A stretch of 64,000 nucleotides of DNA from Plantibacter elymi (nom. nud.) (GCF_900177795.1 NZ_FXWJ01000002.1:310001-374000), one strand, 5' to 3'; shown: positions 52,634 to 61,681, counted from the first letter of the stretch. The notes: a model not told the origin generated them from the sequence alone. Program-made: numbers and translations.

Positions 52634-53839
52634 ATGGAAGCGACGACGACGGAGCGGGCAGCGGAGCCGCGCTCTTCCAGCATCACCGCCGTCCTCGATC
52701 ACGCCTGGGCGACGTCCGCGTTCACCGCGGCCGACGTCATCACCGCCACCGGGTTGTCACGATCGACGGCGATCACGCTCTCCGACGAACTCATCGGACT
52801 GGGTTGGCTGACGGAGCTCGACGACGCACGTCAGGCCGGTGCCGCCTATCGGAAAGGTCGCCCCGCCCGTCGCTACGAGCTGCGCATCGACGCCGGGATC
52901 GTCGTCGGTGTCGACGCCGGAGCCCACTCCATCACCGCCATCGCTGCAGACCTGCGCGGTCGGGAACTCGCGAGGTCGCACCACACCGTCGATCCGGCGG
53001 CCACCGCTGAGGCACGGGTCGACGCCGTCGACGCGGCGATCGACGAGGCCCTGCGGCAGTGCGGGCCGAAACCGCCGCTCTGCATCGTGCTCGGCGTCCC
53101 GGCCCCCATCGACGCACTCGGGCGGTCACCCGAGGGCAACGTCTTCTGGGACCGCATGAACCCTCGGCTCGGTGAGCGCATCCGCGACCACGGCTGCGCG
53201 GTCGTCACCGACAACGACGCGAACCTCGCCGCCGTCGCCGAGGGTGCGATCGGCGCCGGCGTCGGCGTCGACTCCTACATCACGGTGGTCACCGGCGAGC
53301 GGCTCGGAGCCGGATACGTCGTCGACGGTCGACTCGTCCGCGGTCGCGGCCGGGCGGGCGAGCTGCACCTCCTCGACCTCGTCGACGGCGTCGGTTCGTC
53401 GCGAGGCATCGCCGCACTCCTGCGCGACTGGGGTCGCGAGTACCGCGAGAGCGGCGGGCTCCCGGAGAGCAGCCCGCTCAGCCGCATACCGGTTGCGCAG
53501 GTGGATGCGCAGTCGGTCCTCGCTGCGGCGGACCATGGCGACACGGTCGCGCTCGACCTGGTGCGCCGGATGGGTGATCGCATCGCGCGGATGAGCGCCA
53601 TCCTGGGCGGGTTGCTCGACGTCGAGCGCATCGTGTTCGCCGGCGGGATCGCTCCGTCGATGTCGCAGCTGCTCGAGGTCGCGTCGGAGCGCATCCCCGG
53701 CTACATGAGCGCGGAACCTCCCGTGCTCGTCGCGTCGGAACTCGGTGCCGACATGGTGGCGCAGGGTGCGGTCGCGACCGCGATCGACGACGTGCGTCGC
53801 AACGCACTGCGGATCGACCTCGCCCGACCAGTACGCTGA
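52634..53839 (+). CDS. ROK-family transcriptional regulator
   Basis: A 401-residue ROK repressor: winged HTH at about 17-65 (TAADVITATGLSRSTAITLS) and a ROK sugar-kinase-like domain from about 88 (VVGVDAGAHSITAIAADLRG; VTDNDANLAAVAEG). The usual zinc motif CxCGxxGCxE is absent: the region reads GRGRAGELHLLDLVDGVGSS (237-256) with no cysteine. It is divergent from the alpha-glucoside operon, which it probably represses. The ATG at 52634 has no ribosome site, and TATCGT lies 9 nt upstream, so it may be leaderless, though spacing is longer than in the other cases here. Confidence 0.87.
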   Translation: MEATTTERAAEPRSSSITAVLDHAWATSAFTAADVITATGLSRSTAITLSDELIGLGWLTELDDARQAGAAYRKGRPARRYELRIDAGIVVGVDAGAHSITAIAADLRGRELARSHHTVDPAATAEARVDAVDAAIDEALRQCGPKPPLCIVLGVPAPIDALGRSPEGNVFWDRMNPRLGERIRDHGCAVVTDNDANLAAVAEGAIGAGVGVDSYITVVTGERLGAGYVVDGRLVRGRGRAGELHLLDLVDGVGSSRGIAALLRDWGREYRESGGLPESSPLSRIPVAQVDAQSVLAAADHGDTVALDLVRRMGDRIARMSAILGGLLDVERIVFAGGIAPSMSQLLEVASERIPGYMSAEPPVLVASELGADMVAQGAVATAIDDVRRNALRIDLARPVR

Positions 53840-53865
53840 CGTCGTAGCCAGCCGGAAGGAGCACC

Positions 53866-54762
53866 ATGGCCGATGCGATCGTCCTCGTGTCAGGAGGTGC
53901 GGCCGTGACCCCGTTCACGGGTCCGGACCATGCCGCCGGCTCCGGCCTCGCCGCCGGGAACACCCTCACCGCGCTGCGTGCGCACCTGCTCGGGCGGGAG
54001 ATCCCGGTCTTCACCGCGCCGGCACGGATCGGTGCCGGGGAGGTGCACGAGGACGCGGGTTGGCAGGGGTTCGCCGACGTCCCGATCGTGCTGCCCGCCG
54101 AGGTGACCGTCAACGCCGTCGGTGGGATCGACGCCGGCGGGACGAGCCTGGCCGCGTTCCTGCGGTGGCTGTCCGACGAACACGGCTTCGCGAGCGTCGA
54201 CCTCGTCGCCCACTCCATGGGCGGTCTCTTCTCTCGTGCCGCGATCCGCGAGTTGCGCGGTTCCGGCCCGTCGATCGGCCGCCTCGTCACCCTCGGCACA
54301 CCATGGGAGGGATCGCTCCTCGGCGACGTGCTCACCGGTGAGGTCTCGGTCCACGACGCCCACGGCGACGAGGGGACCACGACGATCCTCGAGCGCTCGA
54401 GCGGCTATGCCGCAGAGAACTCCCAGGGCGCTGCCGACGAGGTCTCACGCCGGTTCCTGCGCGAGTGGAACACGACGCAGGCCGGCTTCCTCGATGGCGT
54501 CGCCGTCACCGCAGTCGGTGCGGGTCACTTCCACACGGCAGCCGAACCCCGGCAGCTGTGGCCACACGACGGTCTGGTGGCCCTGCGAAGCGCCCGAGCC
54601 GACGACGTCCCGGTCGACGTGCTCCCCCGCGTGGTCCGCCGTTCCTTCGAGGACGACGTCCACAGCATCTTCTTCGCCGACGCTTTCGACCTCCCGTGGG
54701 AGCGCGCGCTCACCTGGGATCCCGAGGTCTTCGCCGTGGTCGACGAGGCGCTCGACTCCTGA
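53866..54762 (+). CDS. Alpha/beta-hydrolase, lipase/PGAP1-like
   Basis: A 298-residue alpha/beta hydrolase. The nucleophile elbow is VDLVAHSMGG with S117; LVTLGTPWEGS is the lipase-type strand that follows. GHFHTAAEPRQLWPHDGLVA and DDVHSIFF supply likely acid and histidine residues. The family includes triacylglycerol-lipase-like and PGAP1-like esterases; no signal peptide is seen. GGAAGGAGCACC precedes the ATG. It follows the ROK gene by 26 bp and could be co-transcribed, without an evident functional link. Confidence 0.8.
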   Translation: MADAIVLVSGGAAVTPFTGPDHAAGSGLAAGNTLTALRAHLLGREIPVFTAPARIGAGEVHEDAGWQGFADVPIVLPAEVTVNAVGGIDAGGTSLAAFLRWLSDEHGFASVDLVAHSMGGLFSRAAIRELRGSGPSIGRLVTLGTPWEGSLLGDVLTGEVSVHDAHGDEGTTTILERSSGYAAENSQGAADEVSRRFLREWNTTQAGFLDGVAVTAVGAGHFHTAAEPRQLWPHDGLVALRSARADDVPVDVLPRVVRRSFEDDVHSIFFADAFDLPWERALTWDPEVFAVVDEALDS

Positions 54763-54778
54763 CCGGAAGGACCGTGCC

Positions 54779-55543
54779 TCAGCCCTGGTGCCAGCGGGTG
54801 AAGTCGGCGGCCGTGCTCGATCCCGCAGGTCCGATCCAGATCCGAGCGGTGTCCGAGGGTCGGGCCGGGTCGAACACGACCATGGCCGGATCGCCCGTCG
54901 CGGGCAGTTCCGCGCGCTTCCACTGGCCCAGCTTCGTCACCCAGCGGTCCACCCCGGCCGTGTCCGTGAACGTCGCCGTGATCTCGCCGACGAGGCCGCC
55001 GGAGGACGCGTCGATCTCGGGGATCTCGACGACGACCGCCGGCACGATCCGCCCCGTCGCGACCAGCTGACGGAGGCCGTCCTGACGTGATCGACGACGC
55101 GCTCTGACGATCGCTCCGATGATGAGGAGCGCGGCGGCGAGGCCCGTCAGAGCGGCCGGGACCAGCCACAGCTCGCCGACAGTGGTCATCGAACCGACGC
55201 CCCACCAGGCCCCGACGGCGAGACCGACGAACAGTATGGACCCGGGACCCACGCCGGGTGCGCTCAGGACCCGGCCGGTGAACCGGCGACTCGCTCCGGC
55301 ATGGATCAGGAAGCCCAGGATGATCGTCGGGAGGCCGGCGATCATCCCGAAGATCGCCAGGGGTGGCTCGTTCACCTCGTCCATCAGGTCGAACTCGGCG
55401 AATCCGAACATCGCACGGGCGACGAAAGCCGCACCGGCGGTGATCAACCCGAGCCCGACGGCGATCCCGACCGCAGCGCCCGGCGAACCGACCCGAGCCT
55501 CCGCCTGGCGACGACGGACTTCCCGGGGATCGACCGAACTCAT
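54779..55543 (-). CDS. Membrane protein of unknown function
   Basis: I do not recognise this 254-residue protein. Hydrophobic segments lie at about 25-43, 63-82, 97-115 and 122-145. A soluble C-terminal domain (about 155-254) has beta-rich sequence (VPAVVVEIPEIDASSGGLVG; AMVVFDPARPSDTARIWIGP) like the OB/Ig-type extracytoplasmic or cytosolic tails of DUF3592-like actinobacterial proteins. GGAG lies 6 nt before the ATG at 55543, settling the start over 55555. It is divergent from the XRE-cupin gene with only about 26 bp between starts. Confidence 0.6.
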   Translation of the reverse strand: MSSVDPREVRRRQAEARVGSPGAAVGIAVGLGLITAGAAFVARAMFGFAEFDLMDEVNEPPLAIFGMIAGLPTIILGFLIHAGASRRFTGRVLSAPGVGPGSILFVGLAVGAWWGVGSMTTVGELWLVPAALTGLAAALLIIGAIVRARRRSRQDGLRQLVATGRIVPAVVVEIPEIDASSGGLVGEITATFTDTAGVDRWVTKLGQWKRAELPATGDPAMVVFDPARPSDTARIWIGPAGSSTAADFTRWHQG

Positions 55544-55569
55544 CACGCGCTCCATTCACTCAGCCACCG

Positions 55570-56244
55570 TTGTCGGACAGCGTATCCAGTGCGAGCGACC
55601 TCGTCATCGTGGACAGCGGGATCAGAGCATTCCGCCACTCCCGCGGTTGGTCCTTGGACACGCTTGCGGAACGCAGCTTCCTGAGTCCGTCGAACCTCAG
55701 CCGGATCGAGACTGGAGCCCGGAGGATCGCCCTCGACCAGCTGATCCCCATCGCCCGGGCATTGGACGCGAGCGTGGATCAGCTCATCGAACCGACGGAC
55801 GACACCGACGTCGTGATCCGACCTCGTCAGGTGCACGAGCGCGGGATGACCGTGTGGACGCTCGCGAACAATCGCGCCCCGAACGGCCTGGGCGTGGCGA
55901 AGATGCGCATCACCACACCAGCACCACCGGCGGAGGAAGCGGGGGTGCATCCCGGACGAGACTGGTTCACCGTACTCACCGGCACCGCCGAACTCCGACT
56001 CGGCGAGAGGCTCATCATCGTCGAAGCGGGCGATGCCGCCGAATTCAGCACGATGATCCCGCACGCCATCGGTGCATATGGCGGGATCCCCGTCGAAGTC
56101 CTCACCATCCTGACCAACGACGGGCAGCACGCCCACCTGCCGGACCGAAACAGCTCGGTCCGCCGCCAGGCACGCGGATCAGACGAGCGGAATATACCCC
56201 TAAGGGGTATTGTTCGGGCTGATGGGCGAACCGAAGGAGTGCTC
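55570..56244 (+). CDS. XRE-family regulator with C-terminal cupin (frame open into DUF4396 gene)
   Basis: An N-terminal HTH (about 17-60: LDTLAERSFLSPSNLSRIET) and cupin domain (about 105-195: GRDWFTVLTGTAELRLGERL, AAEFSTMIPHAIGAYGG) are those of the ~190-residue XRE-cupin regulators. The usual end falls near HAHLPDR (about residue 192), but there is no stop: the frame stays open for another 33 codons and continues in phase into the DUF4396 gene, stopping only at 56727. The end given here is where the second gene starts. The start is uncertain: TTG 55570 has no ribosome site, and GTG 55609 is an alternative. The ligand is unknown. Confidence 0.7.
56194..56210. promoter_or_regulatory. CsoR-like operator palindrome upstream of DUF4396 gene
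   Basis: ATACCCCTAAGGGGTAT is a perfect 7-3-7 palindrome of the form recognised by CsoR/DUF156 metal- or persulfide-sensing repressors (C/G tracts flanked by ATA/TAT). It overlaps a -10-like TATTGT (56208-56213) and lies 35 bp before the DUF4396 start. No CsoR-type gene is in the window, so the regulator would act in trans. Confidence 0.65.
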
Positions 56245-56727
56245 ATGAGCGACCACACCCACCACAACCACGGCCACGCATCCGACAACGCGACCTCCTG
56301 GCGGATGGCGGCCACCGCCACCCTCCACTGCCTCACCGGTTGTGCCATCGGCGAGGTGTTGGGCATGGTGATCGGCACCGCCCTCGGACTGCACAATCTC
56401 GGGACCGTGGTGCTCTCGATCGCACTGGCCTTCGTCTTCGGCTACGCGCTCACGATGCGTGGTGTGTTGCGCGCGGGCCTGTCCTGGCGCGCCGCCATCG
56501 GTGTCGCGCTGGCTGCGGACACCGTGTCGATCGCGGTCATGGAGATCATCGACAACACCGCGATGCTCGCCATCCCCGGAGCGATGGACGCCGGCCTCAC
56601 CAGTGGTCTCTTCTGGGGCTCCCTGGTCGCCGCTCTCGCCCTGGCCTTCGTCGTCACCACACCGGTCAACCGTTGGTTGATCAGCCGCGGCAAGGGGCAC
56701 GCCGTCGTCCACGAGCTCCACCGCTGA
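56245..56727 (+). CDS. DUF4396 membrane protein with His-rich N-terminus
   Basis: A 160-residue integral membrane protein. It starts MSDHTHHNHGHAS, a histidine-rich metal-binding-like tail. Four hydrophobic segments follow at about 28-48 (ATLHCLTGCAIGEVLGMVIG), 53-73, 85-105 and 122-145; the second ends FGYALTMRGVLRAGL. This sequence pattern matches DUF4396 proteins, often found near copper or heavy-metal genes. GAAGGAG lies 5 nt before the ATG, and its own CsoR-like palindrome and -10 stand just upstream, so independent expression is likely even though the preceding regulator frame is continuous with it. Confidence 0.8.
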   Translation: MSDHTHHNHGHASDNATSWRMAATATLHCLTGCAIGEVLGMVIGTALGLHNLGTVVLSIALAFVFGYALTMRGVLRAGLSWRAAIGVALAADTVSIAVMEIIDNTAMLAIPGAMDAGLTSGLFWGSLVAALALAFVVTTPVNRWLISRGKGHAVVHELHR

Positions 56728-56793
56728 CGTCCCGCGGCTCGTCGGCCGGCCGGACAAGCAGGACCATCTCCCGCACACGGCCGACCGAGGCCA

Positions 56794-58026
56794 TCAGGTG
56801 GTCCCGACGCCGACCGCCAGTCCCTCCAGGACGTCCGCGAGTGCCACGGCGCCGGCCTCGGCGTCGGCGTCCTCGGCGCGCTCCTCCGGCGAATGGGAGA
56901 CGCCGGTCGGGTTCCGGACGAAGAGCATCGCGGTCGGCACGTGCGACGCGAGCACTCCGGCGTCGTGCCCCGCTCCGGTACCGAGCACGGGCGCCTCCGG
57001 CAGCATCCGTTCGAGACGCCCGCGGAGGAACGGGTCGAAGTCGGTCGTGGCGCTGAACGACTCCTCGGTGATCGCGGCCACGCAACCCTCCTCCGCTGCG
57101 ACGAGCGACAGGCGTTCGGTGATCGCCGCCACGATCGCGGCGGTCACGACGTCGTCGGGATGGCGGACGTCGATCCAGAAGTCCACGCTCGACGCGATCA
57201 CGTTCGTGCCTCCCGGCAACGGGAGCACCCGGCCGACGGTCGCCCGAGCGTCAGGCGTCGCGCTTCCGATCGCGCGGATATCGGTGATCATCCGAGCGGC
57301 CGCGACGAGCGGGTCCCGTCGATCCTGCATGAGGGTCGTCCCCGCATGGTTCCCTTCACCGCGGATCGACACCCGCCACCGTCCATGCCCCAGGATGTTC
57401 GAGCCGATCGCGACCGGGCGATCGAGGTCGACCAGCGCCCGACCCTGCTCGACGTGGAGCTCGACGAACGCGTCGATCGCTCCGAGCCCGGCCGGATCGG
57501 GCCCCACACCCCGCGGATCGACACCGTTGCGTGCGAGGACCTCGGCGAACGTGTCGCCCTCCACGTCGCGCAGGGCCAGCGCCCGCTCCGGACTGATCGC
57601 ACCGGTGAGGAGCCGTGAGCCGAGGCATGCGACGCCGAAGCGCGAGCCTTCCTCCTCGGGGAAGACGGCGACGACGATCGGCTTGGTCGGCTCGACGCCA
57701 CGCGAGCGCAGGTGATCGATAGCGACCAGCGCCGATGCGACCCCGAGTGGTCCGTCGTAGGCGCCACCGCCCGGCACCGAGTCGAGATGGCTCCCGGTGA
57801 CCACCGCACCCGCCGTCGAACGTGATGGCGCATGCCACCAGGCACGGATGACCCCGTTCCCGTCGATGTCCACGTCGAGGCCACGGCGCTCGGCCTGACC
57901 GACGAACCACTCCCGCAGCTCGAGTTCAGCCGCGGAATAGACAGGCCTCGAGTAGCCTCCCCGACGCTGATCCCGACCGATCCCCGCGATCTCGTCTAGG
58001 AGCGAGACCACGGTGTCGCGGGTCAC
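56794..58026 (-). CDS. M20-family Zn-dependent amidohydrolase (allantoate/N-carbamoyl-amino-acid type)
   Basis: A 410-residue hydantoinase/carbamoylase-family peptidase. Metal ligands are visible: H80 in TGSHLDSVPGGG, D91 in AYDGPLGV and the Glu pair E125/E126 in FPEEEGSRFG; a dimerisation domain occupies about 210-325. Known relatives hydrolyse allantoate, ureidoglycine, N-carbamoyl-amino acids or beta-ureidopropionate, releasing ammonia and CO2. It is the last gene of the nitrogen operon, overlapping the amine-oxidase-like gene by ATGA. Substrate assignment between the family members is not possible here. Confidence 0.87.
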   Translation of the reverse strand: MTRDTVVSLLDEIAGIGRDQRRGGYSRPVYSAAELELREWFVGQAERRGLDVDIDGNGVIRAWWHAPSRSTAGAVVTGSHLDSVPGGGAYDGPLGVASALVAIDHLRSRGVEPTKPIVVAVFPEEEGSRFGVACLGSRLLTGAISPERALALRDVEGDTFAEVLARNGVDPRGVGPDPAGLGAIDAFVELHVEQGRALVDLDRPVAIGSNILGHGRWRVSIRGEGNHAGTTLMQDRRDPLVAAARMITDIRAIGSATPDARATVGRVLPLPGGTNVIASSVDFWIDVRHPDDVVTAAIVAAITERLSLVAAEEGCVAAITEESFSATTDFDPFLRGRLERMLPEAPVLGTGAGHDAGVLASHVPTAMLFVRNPTGVSHSPEERAEDADAEAGAVALADVLEGLAVGVGTT

Positions 58027-59177
58027 CGGACCGCTGCCAGGCTCGGCCGGAACATCGCTGGCACAACGTCTCGCCCCTCGATCAGCGCGAGGGCGTATTC
58101 GCCGATGAGCGGGGCGAACTTGGCACCGTGGCCGGAGCAGGGCGCCAGGACAGTGATCCCGTCGACCCGGTCGATGACGAAGTCCTCCGTCGGGGTGTTC
58201 GTGAACAGGCAGGTCGTCTCCGCATACGGTTCCGGGACGAGGCTCGGGAGGAACTCGCGGACGTAGGCGACGACCCGTCGGCGGTTCGCGTCGTCGACGA
58301 CGCCGTCATGATCGGCTGCCGAGGGGATGCGCCTGCCGCCGTTGTACTCGGCGACCTTCTGACCACGCCACTCGGCGTCGCGCCCACCGGGGAGCCCGTA
58401 GACCTGCATCCGCTCGGACTTGTGGATGAAGGTGGGCCACACTGAACCGGATCGCGCCGGATCTTCCGCGTCGACGCCGATCCGGTCCCGATACGGGAAG
58501 TGGTACGCCTGCTCCTGACTGACCTCGAGGGCCGGGAACGCGTCGAGGAACCCGCCCGGCAGCGCGAGCTCGCCGAGGAGGTCCGGAAGCCAGCCGCCGG
58601 CTGCGACGACCACCTGCTCCGCATCGAACGCCCTCCCCCGAGACCCGAGCACCCGGTATCCGGTGGCAGTCCGCGCGACCCGCTCGACCGGCTGATCGTT
58701 CAGGACCGTGGCCCCGGCGCGGACGGCGGATTCGAGCATCGCCATCACCGCCCGCTCCGCGTCGATGACGCCGGCTCCCGGATGCCACAGAGTGGGCGTG
58801 TCGAAGCCGATGTCCCAACGGGCTCTGGCTTCGTCTCGGGAGAGCAGCTCGTGATCGATGCCGTGCTCCGCCAGCACTGACGCGAGGTGCTCCGGGCGGC
58901 GGGTCGTCCCGAAGTCGAGCGCCCCCGTCTGCGTGATCAGTGGACGCCCGTGTTCCAGGCCGAGCTCGTCCCACCCTGACGCCGCCGCGAGGACGAGACG
59001 GGTGTAGGACGCCTCCGGGTAGGCGTAGCGGAAGATCCGGGCCGATCCGTGGGACGATCCCCACTCGTTGGCCGGGCGACTCCGCTCGAGGACGGTGACG
59101 TCGTGCCCGGCCTGGGCGAGGCGCCAGGCCGCCGCAGCACCTGCGAGCCCGGCTCCGACGACGATGACGCTCGTCAT
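58023..59177 (-). CDS. Monomeric sarcosine/N-methyltryptophan oxidase-like flavoenzyme
   Basis: A 384-residue FAD-dependent amine oxidase of the MSOX/SolA family. GAGLAGAAAAWRLA (8-21) is the dinucleotide fold, and SSHGSARIFRYAY is a family segment. C323 in ETTCLFTNTPTEDFVID corresponds to the cysteine that covalently carries FAD in sarcosine oxidase. APCSGHGAKFAPLIGE follows. It oxidises an N-methyl amino acid or similar secondary amine to the imine with H2O2 release. Overlaps with the AmtB gene and the M20 gene (both ATGA) place it in an ammonia-yielding pathway. Confidence 0.87.
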   Translation of the reverse strand: MTSVIVVGAGLAGAAAAWRLAQAGHDVTVLERSRPANEWGSSHGSARIFRYAYPEASYTRLVLAAASGWDELGLEHGRPLITQTGALDFGTTRRPEHLASVLAEHGIDHELLSRDEARARWDIGFDTPTLWHPGAGVIDAERAVMAMLESAVRAGATVLNDQPVERVARTATGYRVLGSRGRAFDAEQVVVAAGGWLPDLLGELALPGGFLDAFPALEVSQEQAYHFPYRDRIGVDAEDPARSGSVWPTFIHKSERMQVYGLPGGRDAEWRGQKVAEYNGGRRIPSAADHDGVVDDANRRRVVAYVREFLPSLVPEPYAETTCLFTNTPTEDFVIDRVDGITVLAPCSGHGAKFAPLIGEYALALIEGRDVVPAMFRPSLAAVR

Positions 59178-60433
59178 GCGCGTGCTTCCAGGTCTTCGTC
59201 CTCGTAGGCGCGCTCGGCGTGCGCGTGCTCGTCGATCCCGGCGACCTCGTGCTCCTCGGGGATCCGCAGACCGATGGTGATCTGGATCAGCTTCGCGATC
59301 ACCCAGGTGACGATGAACGAGTAGGCGAGGACCGCGACGGTCGCGATCGTCTGCACGCCGAGCAGTTCGAATCCGCCGCCGTACAGCAGACCCGAACGTC
59401 CGTTCGGAGCCGCATCCGTCGCGAACACCCCGATGAGGAGCGTCCCGATGATGCCTCCGACGAGGTGGACCCCGACGACGTCGAGGGAGTCGTCGAAGCC
59501 GAGCCGGAACTTCCACTCGATGGCGAGGCAGCAGACGACGCCCGCGATGGCCCCGATGATGATGGCACCGATGGGCGAGACGGCACCGCAGGCGGGGGTG
59601 ATCGCCACGAGGGCGGCGATGATCCCCGATGCGCTGCCGAGGCTCGTGACCGCTCCGTGGCGGAGCCGGTCGACGATGGACCAGCCGATGAGCCCGGCAC
59701 AGGCGGCGACGGTGGTGTTGAGGAACACGACGCTTGCCGCGTTGCCGGCTGCCAGCGCCGAGCCGGCGTTGAAGCCGTACCACCCGATCCAGAGCAACCC
59801 GGCGCCGACGAGGACGAGCGGGCGGTTGTGCGGACGGAGCTTGCCGCCCCAGTCCTTGCTCTTCCCGAGCACGAGGGCCAGTGCGAGCGCCGCGACGCCG
59901 GCGTTCATGTGCACGGCCGTCCCGCCGGCGAAGTCGACGGCACCGAGGGTGTTCGCGATCCATCCACCGGTCGCCGTGTCGTTCGAGAAGGCGAACACCC
60001 AGTGCGCGACCGGGAAGTACACGAGCGTCGCCCAGAGCCCGGCGAACAACAACCAGGCGCCGTACTTCATGCGACCGGCGGCCGCGCCGGCGACGAGTGC
60101 CGTCGTCACCCCGGCGAACAGCAGTTGGAACGCCGCGAAGAGTGCGAGGGGAATGCCGGCATCGGGGTCGTCGACGAGTGCCTGGTCGAGCCCCGCGAAC
60201 TCGAACGGGTTCCCGATGAGTCCGAGCCCGCCGACGGAGTCACCGAAGACGAGCGAGTACCCGAAGGCCACCCAGAGCAGCGCGACGAGGCTGGCCCCGC
60301 CGAAGCACATGATCATCATGTTGAGGATGCGGCGGGACGAGACCATCCCGCCGTAGAACAGAGCCAGGGCCGGGATCATGAGGGCGACGAGCGCCGAGCT
60401 CGTCAGGATCCAGGCGACGTTTCCAGCGTCCAC
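59174..60433 (-). CDS. amtB: Ammonium transporter AmtB/Rh family
   Basis: A 419-residue Amt protein with about eleven transmembrane helices. ALFYGGMVSSRRILNMM and the FAGGTAVHMNAG segment, with the pore histidine, are diagnostic; a second pore histidine lies in GVHLVGGIIGTLLIG. It conducts ammonium/ammonia across the cytoplasmic membrane. The GTG at 60433 follows GGAGTGATTT. No glnK/glnD genes follow, unlike the usual actinobacterial amtB cluster; instead it sits within an amine-catabolic operon, perhaps to recapture ammonia. Confidence 0.93.
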   Translation of the reverse strand: MDAGNVAWILTSSALVALMIPALALFYGGMVSSRRILNMMIMCFGGASLVALLWVAFGYSLVFGDSVGGLGLIGNPFEFAGLDQALVDDPDAGIPLALFAAFQLLFAGVTTALVAGAAAGRMKYGAWLLFAGLWATLVYFPVAHWVFAFSNDTATGGWIANTLGAVDFAGGTAVHMNAGVAALALALVLGKSKDWGGKLRPHNRPLVLVGAGLLWIGWYGFNAGSALAAGNAASVVFLNTTVAACAGLIGWSIVDRLRHGAVTSLGSASGIIAALVAITPACGAVSPIGAIIIGAIAGVVCCLAIEWKFRLGFDDSLDVVGVHLVGGIIGTLLIGVFATDAAPNGRSGLLYGGGFELLGVQTIATVAVLAYSFIVTWVIAKLIQITIGLRIPEEHEVAGIDEHAHAERAYEDEDLEARA

Positions 60434-60526
60434 AAATCACTCCATCGTTCGAGGTGCACAGCGGCCTGGCGGCCACAGCGTCGGGTTCGGGTGGAACAGG
60501 TGTCGGTGCTCGGTGCCGGTCGGCGG

Positions 60527-61681
60527 TCAGGCCAGGTCCGGGGCGTCCCAGAGGTTGAGCTTCGTGCCGATCCCCTGCTCGACGGCGTTCTCGTAGATCG
60601 TCTTCGCCCACGCGACGTCCTCGACGCCCATCCCACCGACGCTGAAGAGCACCGGCTGCTCGGGGAACTCGCGCCCGACGGCGTTCCCATCGAAGACGTC
60701 TCCGATGTTGACCACGCGTGACTCGTCGAGTTCGCCGGTCCCGATGAGGTCCTGCCAGTGGAGGCCGATCATGCCGAACGCGGTCTCGTGTGACGGCGCC
60801 GGATACTCCTCGGCCCACGCCTCGTAGATCTTCTTCGCGTCCGCGATGAGGCGCGCCTTGCCGGAGAGGGTGTACTCCTTGTCCATCCGCAGGTTGGCGG
60901 GCAGGCTCAGGAAGGCGCCCGGCTTGATCCAGTCGCCGTCGATGAACGGGTAGTTCTCCGAGCCGACCAGGCCGGTGACGGCTTCGGACACGATGTCCGA
61001 GTCACGCACGGCGGCCTCGACCGTCTCGGCGATCTCGATCGTCGTGAACTGCGGGTAGTGCTCGCGGACGTAGTCGGCGAACGCCTCGGAGGTCGACCGT
61101 CGGCGCCCGTGGATGCGGATGGTGTCGAGCGAGGGACGGGCGGTGGTCATGGCGTGCAGGGCGCTCTTGTTCATGGCGCCGGGCCCGATGATGCCGAGTG
61201 ACTTCGCGTCCACCGGTGCCAGGAGCTTCGCGGCGGCTCCCGGCACGGCAGCGGTGCGGTAGGCGCTCTCGAGGTTGCCGGACATGATCGCGTAGGGCGC
61301 GCCGGTGTCCTTGTCGTTGAGCACGATGAGGTGGATGGAGCGCGGGAGGCCACGCTCGCGGTTGTCGACGTTCGACCCGTACCACTTGACGCCGGCGGTG
61401 TCGAAGCGTCCGCCGAGGTAGGCGGGCATCGCCATGAACCGGCGGTCGGCGGCGTCGAGCGGCATGCCGGGGAACGGTGAGGTGGAGGGGAACCCGATCG
61501 GTGCTCCGTGCGAGTTGGCGGTCGGGCCGGCCATCCGGTAGTCACCCTTCGCGACGAGCACCAACACCTCCTCCATGACCTCCATGCAGTGGGCCATGTC
61601 CTTCATGCCGGCGGCGATGACCTCCGGTTCGCTCAGGTAGAGCATGTCGATCCGGGTGTTCGGGGAAGCGTCTGCGGTCAC
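60527..61681 (-). CDS. Ornithine cyclodeaminase/mu-crystallin-family protein (tyramine oxidase subunit B-like)
   Basis: A 384-residue NAD(P)-binding protein of the OCD/mu-crystallin family. The central SLGIIGPGAMNKSALHAMTT is the dinucleotide-binding loop; the N-terminal MLYLSEPEVIAAGM and the KWYGSNVDNRERGLPRSIHL segment resemble the subgroup annotated tyramine oxidase subunit B. Family members deaminate ornithine or reduce cyclic imines. The GTG at 61681 follows GGAGGACCACCC. It is the first gene of the nitrogen operon and faces the LysR gene; no partner amine oxidase of the copper type is seen. Confidence 0.83.
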   Translation of the reverse strand: MTADASPNTRIDMLYLSEPEVIAAGMKDMAHCMEVMEEVLVLVAKGDYRMAGPTANSHGAPIGFPSTSPFPGMPLDAADRRFMAMPAYLGGRFDTAGVKWYGSNVDNRERGLPRSIHLIVLNDKDTGAPYAIMSGNLESAYRTAAVPGAAAKLLAPVDAKSLGIIGPGAMNKSALHAMTTARPSLDTIRIHGRRRSTSEAFADYVREHYPQFTTIEIAETVEAAVRDSDIVSEAVTGLVGSENYPFIDGDWIKPGAFLSLPANLRMDKEYTLSGKARLIADAKKIYEAWAEEYPAPSHETAFGMIGLHWQDLIGTGELDESRVVNIGDVFDGNAVGREFPEQPVLFSVGGMGVEDVAWAKTIYENAVEQGIGTKLNLWDAPDLA

